From contig NC_088295.1 of the NCBI RefSeq assembly GCF_032854445.1, positions 32,787,385 to 32,851,384 on the forward strand: DNA of 64,000 nt. Reading direction: 5' to 3'. The translations under genes and the position numbers were made by a program. The DNA comes from Liolophura sinensis. Taxonomy: Eukaryota > Mollusca > Polyplacophora > Chitonida > Chitonidae. The notes below the pieces were generated by a model, which was not told the origin of the DNA, ran no database searches, and worked only from the letters and a program-made list of their open reading frames with translations. This document shows, piece after piece, positions 56,531 through 64,000 of the stretch (position 1 is the stretch's first letter; every line of letters starts with the position of its first letter).

Positions 56531-59500
56531 TACCATGTTTAAATGCTTCGCCCCTTTGCTTTCTTTTGCACGTACCAACGTCGGCTAGGCTGTATAAATG
56601 TAGGTATGTATGCTGGATAGGTTAGCCCTATATTGAGGTAGGTAACACGCATATAACAGCCTTAGAAACTGTGAATACCGATACACAGATTCGCCTCCCA
56701 GACGAGTGTTACAGATGTAAATGTGTGTGTGAATCTACAGGTAGAGATGAATGTATAACGCACGGCTTTTATGAGGAAGCATTCTCACGTAACCTATTGA
56801 ACTTTCTTTGACCACCGAGAGTCTTCTTTTCTGGGTAGTTCTTTTCAAACATTTGAAATACAAACCATCTGCATGCAGAGCAATTCATTGCATCCCAAAT
56901 ATTTGTGAAAGTGTTCAACGAGAAGTGGTTGCCATGATGATATGTCTTCATCTTCATTTGTCATAGGTACTGCGCACACAGGACTACTCACGAGCAGGGG
57001 ATTAGGCTGGTTTAACCCTGGTTGGAGGTGAAAACATTTTGAATGTGGGACTCAACGTGGAGCAGCCTCCTAGCACAAAAAGGCGACGGTCAAGAGGTTG
57101 AAAGCTCTTTAACACCAGATGGGTTGGGGAGCATTCTAAGCAACATGCGCGAGAGTAAAATAAGAAATTATAACAATGCGTATTAAGTGATTAAGTTATA
57201 ATGCATTTTTATCGGCATATTTTCTGAAACCCAAACCAGAGGGCGGTCCTTGTTTCAAGCGATGAAAAAGGTTTTCAAGAGTAGCCAAGCATGAACTGAT
57301 TTCCCGGACTAAAGCGGAAAAAAACATAGCTTGTCAAGCACACAATACACAAGTTTTTCAATTTGTTTTACCAAAATCAAAGTAATCTTAAATGTAATTA
57401 GGTATTCAAGTCATTCAGGCTGTATGTGTTCGGAATATTATCAGATTATATCTGTTTGATATATTATTTTTAGTTTTTTCGGGCCATTCATTCTTGAATC
57501 TTTATAGTATGTACTCGGATTATTATTATTATTTGGGGTTCAAGCCGTTGAGCCTGATTATTATGCTCACAAAAATGGTGGAGTGTTTTATGACAAACGG
57601 ACATTCATAAAACGTCAGCATGTTTCTATGTAAAGTACTGAATTTGTGCACCTTGACTTTTGGAAACTTTTAATCTCGTCACTTGGCTGGCATGTTGGTG
57701 TTTGTGCAAACAGACAAAAAATATTTTTCTCCTTGGTCATGTAAATCTTGCAAATAATTTCTACACTGTTGAAAATGTCACTCTGATGCAGTTTTATGGA
57801 GTTATTCTGAATGTGGAATTTTTGCAAAACCAGAAGTGACATGATTAAAACCGGAAGTGGGTATTTCTCCCTAACAAATGAAGTTAGAGGCACAATCTTA
57901 AGGCAAGGCAAGGAGACACATTTTACAGAACTGAGAGTGACGTCTGCCAATTGGAATTAGTAAAAAATCACACTTTTTTGCATTTTTCAAAACTGGAAAT
58001 CTTCAGCCAAAACGGCATGGCAGAAATGCGTGAAAAGATGTGCGTGGCCTGAGTAATGTGAACTGGCGCCCGTGCTGAATTATGGAAGTATTTCAGAGTC
58101 ATTTCTTTCCAGAATCCAAGGTTCGATCGACTTCAACTTTAGAACACGTGAAAGTGATCCATATAAACTATGAGGAAAGGAAAGAAAACAATGTATGAGC
58201 AAGTCAGGTATTAGCTGATACAGCGGAAGTGATGTCAGGTGAAAACAAAAAATTTGAATTTGAAGATTCTAAACATGTAATACCTGATGTAGTCTTATTT
58301 GCGAATTCCTATGTTGTATACTTTTGTCGTAAATTGCCATGAAATAGTTAAGAGCCGAAATTTCTCCGATATTTGCGGGTAATGTGACAGAAAACCCCTA
58401 AATTTGTCTGTATGCTAACTGAAAATAATTCAACACAGAGATTTAATCCTCAAAACTTGTACAAAGGCCGACTTACTTTATTTGTACATGCTACATAGTG
58501 TACATACATTGCATTGATGGCTGGGGAGATTGTACACTTTCTGATTAAGTTGTTTACCCTAATTCTTCTGATTTTTGGAACAGATATAAGTAGTGCTGAG
58601 ATCAGAATATTACATTTTTTCTCAGCTTTTTGGAAAAGCAATAATATGAGTATGTTGATCATTAGATGGACTAACCATGTGAGAAAAAAAGAAAATAAAT
58701 GTTCCTGCTCCAATTACAGGGATACCGGCGAAAAAGAGCAAAGCAGGTGTCTCAAACAAAAGTAATGGGGGGTATATCCCAAGGTATAAAGACACCATTC
58801 AACTAACCGGAAGAGGCGCCGCATAGGCATAAAATACCAGCTTGAACCCCGGCATCGCTGCTGTAGCAGCTATATTTACAAGATTGTTTTGTACTAATCC
58901 AACTGAAAATCTGTTCTTTTTACTTGTCCAGGCTGATCATTTTGTGTGGGGTGTGGAAATGGGGGCTAAGCTACATTAGCCCTTCCCCAACATTAATTTT
59001 TAGGGGGGACGTACTAAATATTTCAGGGGAAATTTGATATTATATCATTGTCATATTATCACTAAGGTTTTTTATCACTAATATTTATAGCCAGCATTAG
59101 TTAGTGTCAGTCACACGATAATTAGCTATTTCAGTAGAAATGCTAATTTTTCACATAGCGGAACGCACATGCCGTTGTGGGTACGAGAGCGGATTGGGTA
59201 GTGGGTGGGGCGATGAGTGGCGTCCGAATCCCGGCAGCTGCAGTCATAATATGTGTATGCAAGTCTCTATAATTCCAGCACGTAATACGCTCGTCGAGTT
59301 TTCATTTGTTGAGGAACAGAAAACAGCAAGAAACCGTGTAGCCGTCTGCGACTGGTCATTTTAAAAGATGACCCGGTTACCACAGTCAGGATGTCGTCGT
59401 CACCCAACATACTTTGTCTTACTTTTCAACAAAATTACCTAACCAAGGCCATTAGCATATACCACGGGTTGCTTGTTGGCTCAGAAGCTTAGAACGCCGT

Positions 59501-60200
59501 ATCAGTGGAATTGTCTTGAGTAAAACACAAATAAAACAAATAAATCAAATAAATACAACGCGTGTTCGAATCCAAATCTCTCTGCTTCGACTGTGTTTTT
59601 AAACCAGAGGCATTATCAGGTAAACAGGTTAAAGGCGGCCATTTACTCCATTTCCTCCATTCCTACACATGACCACTGTCATTAAGCGAAAAATCCTTGA
59701 ATACCGCATTAAAGACCATCGTTCATTCACATGATGGAAATTATGAATATCTATTGGCAGGTTTGCGTGGTTGTAGATTCTGGTGTCTTTCTGATTACCC
59801 TCTATATCGCAATAACTCGTTTACATTTTGGAATACAGGGGCAAAATTACTGGGAAGTAAATAATGCGGGAAAACAGCATTATTAAATGTGATACCGTAT
59901 GACCTTTTGTATTCGCAGCTGGAAACTTTTGTCTCTAATGCATGGTATGGTGCCAGTGTGGGTCAAAAGCACACATTTCAGACACATTTACGAGCGCTAT
60001 CTATATTGATTTACCTTTGTTGTTAGCTATGCAAGCCTTCAGGTTATGATATTTCCAACACAATGCCACACATGTTTGTAGGTCTATATGCACTAGCGCC
60101 AAGAGGTACTGGTTTAAATGGTCACAGGCTTAAGCAATCTAAGTAGACTCCTTTTTTCATAAGCTGAGATTGAACTGTACATGGCATGGGATTTTCCCTT

Positions 60201-60240
60201 AAAGTCTATTAAAATGTTTATAGACATTTTAATAGACTTT
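60201..60240. repeat. Perfect inverted repeat
   Basis: 17-bp arms (AAAGTCTATTAAAATGT) around a 6-bp loop. Confidence 0.85.
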
Positions 60241-61327
60241 AGGCTTTTTAATGTGGGAATTATTGCCAAAAAACAAAACAAAACAAAACCTCACAACACT
60301 TCATCATACACATGGCGTCTGTGTACGGAGAAACGGTTTTCTCTTACATCCTAAAATAGAACTCGTGCTATTGTGTTCGTTGCGACGGCGACCTTAACAT
60401 CTTACATGAGCACCTTGTTTCACTACGATCTTGTTCACACTGAATTTTAGCTTGAACAATAAGACTGAAACTTATCTGTCTTTCTATTATGGATAATTTC
60501 GGTTTACTTTTGAGGGCTTGCAAGTTACAAGGATGACGAAAGAAAACATCGATATGACGGAAGTAATAGGAGAAGCTTATCAGTACATCTGTCAGCTGGA
60601 CCTAGGCTTATAGAATCAGTGGTTTGTTTTGTGTAATCTATCATACCTGGTCATAACATCAGTTTATTTCCCGTAAGACAATATATATGTCCTTCCTTTT
60701 CCATGTGAAGGTAAAATAAAATCCATTACCAAGTTATGTAAAGTGATATTCCCCTAACTAAACAGTTAGCCACGGATTAATGCGTATGATGACCCCGGGC
60801 CTACACGATAATCCACCGTCTGGAGCTGGTCTAATGCACCATTGAAACGTCTCAATATTGTTCCCACAGAGTTACTGCCCCTTATAGTGCTCCACCCATG
60901 TAGAGATGCTCTTTGCACTCACTACAAAACAACTGCGAATAAAGTAGTAGACACTGACACAGTAGTGGCGACGATCGACGCCGATGACACTTTGGCTAAG
61001 AAATTTTCACTTTTCTCAGAATTTAAGGAGGCTGTTAAAATTTAAAGGATGCTACAAACAAAAGCCAAGCACCTACATTCGTGACACTTAATTATTATCC
61101 TGCATTTATCTCTGAAATAAAGACTTGTGATATAATGCACTTTACTCAAGCCACTTATAGTGTATTTCTTTTAGCGAGTCGCCTATATTCGGCTTCTGTA
61201 AAATTAGTCAACCTAGCTACAAAAATTGCCTTTAATCAGTGTCACGTAAACACCCAAGTTCTACACATTGATACGTTGGACGTCCATGTTATTACAAAGA
61301 AAATGTAGTTAGAATACTTTTTCTAAT

Positions 61328-61531
61328 CCATAATGTTAAAGTCCATAGGTTTAGTTTCGACACCACATTGCCCCGGGTGACATCATAATCATTCAAAAGC
61401 AAGTTGTGGACTTTGTGGACTCGCCCTCCGTTATATCCAGCATGCCAATTGCTTTTGAATAATTATGACGTCACGCGAGGGAATGGGTTCTTGCCGTCGT
61501 AATCGAGCTTGTGGGCTTTAACATTATGAAT
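61328..61531. mobile_element. Foldback (MITE-like) element
   Basis: Outer arms CATAATGTTAAAG pair with CTTTAACATTATG; inner arms GTGACATCATAATCATTCAA and, on the other strand, GTGACGTCATAATTATTCAA. About 204 bp, arms about 85 bp with mismatches. Confidence 0.75.
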
Positions 61532-64000
61532 TAAAAACAGTGTTCTAACTTCATTTTCGTTGCAGGAATATGACCTTCAAACAAATCCATATGTAGATCT
61601 TGTGTTGTTACGTGTCACGAACTTGTCAATCTACAATGTCAGTGAGTCGAAAATGGATTAATTTTTATTTGGCATTTACTTGGAAGCGACATAAGCCCAA
61701 TATTTCCGATCTCTGGCTTGGCCCTGGCGGACACATTCGTATAGAGCATTGGTTTAACTTCAGAAGATCAGTCACTGATTTATTAGGCCACACTTTGGAC
61801 ACCAGCTAACGAAGCTAACTACGTGTACTAATACTGAAAGCTGGATACTTTTATGTTGCTACTGTTGGAATTGCTTATTCCCGTTACATATGTACAGCTA
61901 CCATTCTATACAATTGCAGATTTATATATTTCTAGAGACAGTGACCAGTATCGTAACACTCCGACATATATGCGTTTCACAAATCGTTAGATTGCACTAA
62001 AAACAGAAAGCCTAGAGTTCACGTTTGAGAAGAATTTACATGGCTGTCATGATGCTCATGCCCTGACTAGGAGATGAAATCATAGGAAGCGATCATTTTG
62101 TGATACTGACGGGACCCGTGCGATTTTGACGATCATTACGTAACATCTCTGACCTATGGATAACTGAATTTAAAACAAACGGCCATACTGTGATCAAGTT
62201 GGACGCAAGGTTCCGAAACTAAAAAATGACCTGTAACTAAATATGGCGAGGCCTTACACCAAGTTTGAATTCATTACGATGAACAGTTTTCAAAAAAAGT
62301 TCGGAAAGCTATTTGGACAAAATTAATTGTATTATTGTGCATTTTGAACATTTCGGGTCGGAACTTAAACGTGGTGTGTAACTTGTTATAGGAAAGCCAT
62401 GTAACAAGTTCCATTCCGATATGAAAGACTGTTGTGAAAAAAGAAGTTCTGAAATTTGTTTGTACGAAATGGTCACAACTGTGTCCACATTGTACGCGGG
62501 AGCTGGGGTGGGGTTGGGTGGTGGGGCTCATAAACAACGGCCATTATGTTGCCAAGACATGTGCCAAGAATCAAATTCAATGCTACCATCCATTTTGAAA
62601 AAAACTGTGTACACAAAACAGCCATAATATGGTGTCCACAACAAGAACAAGACCGAAAACTTTTCATGGTGAAGCCATGTACACAATTTCAATTCAGTAC
62701 GAGGAACCATTTTCATCCAGCTTTTGGAAAGGTGTTGTGATGAACTGACAGACTGACATACTGACAGACGCAGATATACTTAACCGGATGCCAGTTTGCG
62801 ACTAATACATAAAGCCTAAAGCAATACAAATACATTAATACATCCTCACATACACCCAAAAATACGCCCAGCCAACGTATTCCGAAAACCACAGGATAAG
62901 TGAAATCAAGTGAAAGTTATACATGCAAAAACATGCAGTTATTTCCGTTGGTAAACCGCTTGATGTGTCATCTTGGAATGATTTAGTCCACTTAGTCTTT
63001 GGACTGTCATTCTAAAGATATTTCATCAATCGTCAAATATGGACTATAAATGTGTCATTGTGAAATAAAATCTGTAATAATTCAATAACGGATGCCATTG
63101 TCAACGCCTACTGAAGTAATTATTTTTCAGACCTTATTGAAACAATTACATCAATAGATGTAATTTATATCAATAAGAGTTGCAGCCAGTGCAGGTAGGT
63201 GCATAAAAACTCTAAAATTTTTGTCAATAGTAAATTGAAGTAATAATTATGAATCTTTTGCAGTCATTTTTGTGTGAATCTGGTGTAAATTTGTAAAATT
63301 AAGGTGAAACAAGATTGCAAAACAATCATAACCTGTGTTATTGTATTGACGATTAATAAAATGCAGGTAGTCGACACTTCGCATATAAGTGTGACATACA
63401 CTGACATGTATAACGGCAAAAATCATTTATTTCTTAATTAACAAAAGGTGCAGATCATTATCCGGACAAAAAATTTATTGACATTATTTATCAAAGATAA
63501 ATTCTTTGTTTTCGTACTCTTCACACACGGACAGGTTGATGTAAGTGTTGATCGAAATACATAATAGCACTGGCGGGCGGGGGGGAGGGAGGGACTTGGT
63601 TTGGTTTTAGCTTTGTTAGGCTCATATTTTTTGTTAATTTCTATTATCACCATACCTCATTATTGATTTCAGTCGTCTGAAACGTCTACTTTTATTTGTT
63701 TAGAAAGAGAATAAAAACAGGAAAGAGTAAACCCATTACACTGATCAGCAGTCATTTACAGGGTGTCTAAGTTGTCTCTCTCGTTCTTTGATTTTAGCTT
63801 CAGTGTTTACCTATATCCTTGTCAAGACAAAGAAGAATTTGTTGAAGTGATCATGTTAACATGATTATGTTAAAGATTGTTTAACAGTTGTTTATACCGA
63901 GCCCAATGACGATCGCCTGTCTGACAAATATCTTTCGGTAGTCTATGTCAATAGTCAGAATCCCTTCTAACATCGTCAACAGTTTTGTAAATCATGATGT

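Larger units (their letters stand above)
39951..57810. repeat. Segmental tandem duplication, right copy
   Basis: Direct repeat of 1-17,430, holding the 5' half of gene A. The left boundary here is only where the window's left copy is cut off. Copy-specific material includes a SINE at 55,635-55,905, about 690 bp at 51,553-52,246 and about 190 bp near 46,932-47,120. Confidence 0.9.
54260..57810. other. 5' flank of gene A
   Basis: No coding exon seen. Contains SINE material (55.26-55.57 kb), a young SINE (55.64-55.91 kb) and an AT-rich satellite with a palindrome (56.42-56.53 kb). Confidence 0.5.
57811..64000. other. Unique region upstream of gene A
   Basis: No gene supported on either strand. 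Contains SINE-tail debris near 59.49-59.56 and 59.64-59.72 kb, a perfect hairpin (60,201-60,240), a foldback element (61,328-61,531), an unidentified repeat-like stretch with a G-rich core (62.2-62.8 kb) and a G run near 63.57 kb. Confidence 0.5.

Noticed and set aside
59140-59364. Plus-strand frame with tRNA-like CGTCCGAATCCCGG
   Set aside because: Could be another SINE head, but no A box or tail could be placed, so not annotated as an element.

Overview
The window looks like non-coding-rich nuclear DNA from a marine lophotrochozoan invertebrate (mollusc- or brachiopod-like; I cannot name the species). It is AT-rich, its genes are split into small exons with GT-AG introns, and it is littered with tRNA-derived SINEs, LINE tails, MITE-like foldbacks and a decayed DNA transposon. 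There are no bacterial-type operons, rRNAs or CRISPR arrays. Long open frames are exons with flanking intron, so genes were assembled here by hand from splice sites, intron phase and domain logic.

All recognisable host coding sequence lies on the minus strand and belongs to one family: a type I receptor with a signal peptide, about six fibronectin type III (FN3) domains, a membrane-proximal module like that of R3-type receptor tyrosine phosphatases, one transmembrane helix and a cytoplasmic tyrosine-kinase-like domain. Three members are seen. Gene A (about 54.2 to 26.7 kb) can be followed almost completely, from signal peptide to a C-terminal tail containing YMNI; one short exon near 40 kb could not be placed. 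Gene C (about 14.3 kb to the left edge) is the 5' half of a second copy, its kinase lying beyond the window. Relic B (about 21.9 to 18.6 kb) is a decayed copy of the membrane-proximal, transmembrane and kinase exons, with two stop codons and several frameshifts.

Positions 1-17,430 and about 39,951-57,810 are direct copies, so the locus is a tandem array with a unit near 40 kb. The copies are mostly a few percent apart, but the membrane-distal FN3 exon is several times more diverged and mostly at amino-acid-changing sites. Copy-specific SINE insertions, indels and a 167-bp exon-fragment amplification date changes after the duplication.

The kinase-like domain of gene A has lost every catalytic signature (glycine loop, VAIK lysine, HRD arginine, DFG, APE) while keeping the fold, open frames, splice sites and C-terminal tyrosine motifs; relic B shares the lysine-to-arginine change. 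The best description is a tandem family of pseudokinase receptors with an RPTP-like stalk. Gene A also has a 1-bp deletion in one FN3 exon that would truncate it if the base is right.

Other content: 18.9-19.2 kb tRNA-SINE; 22.7-24.0 kb transposase relic; 24.0-26.7 kb degenerate repeats and a hairpin element; 30.7-31.1 kb LINE reverse-transcriptase tail; 33.1-35.8 kb large intron with a G-rich island; 57.8-64 kb no recognisable gene, several foldbacks and SINE debris.
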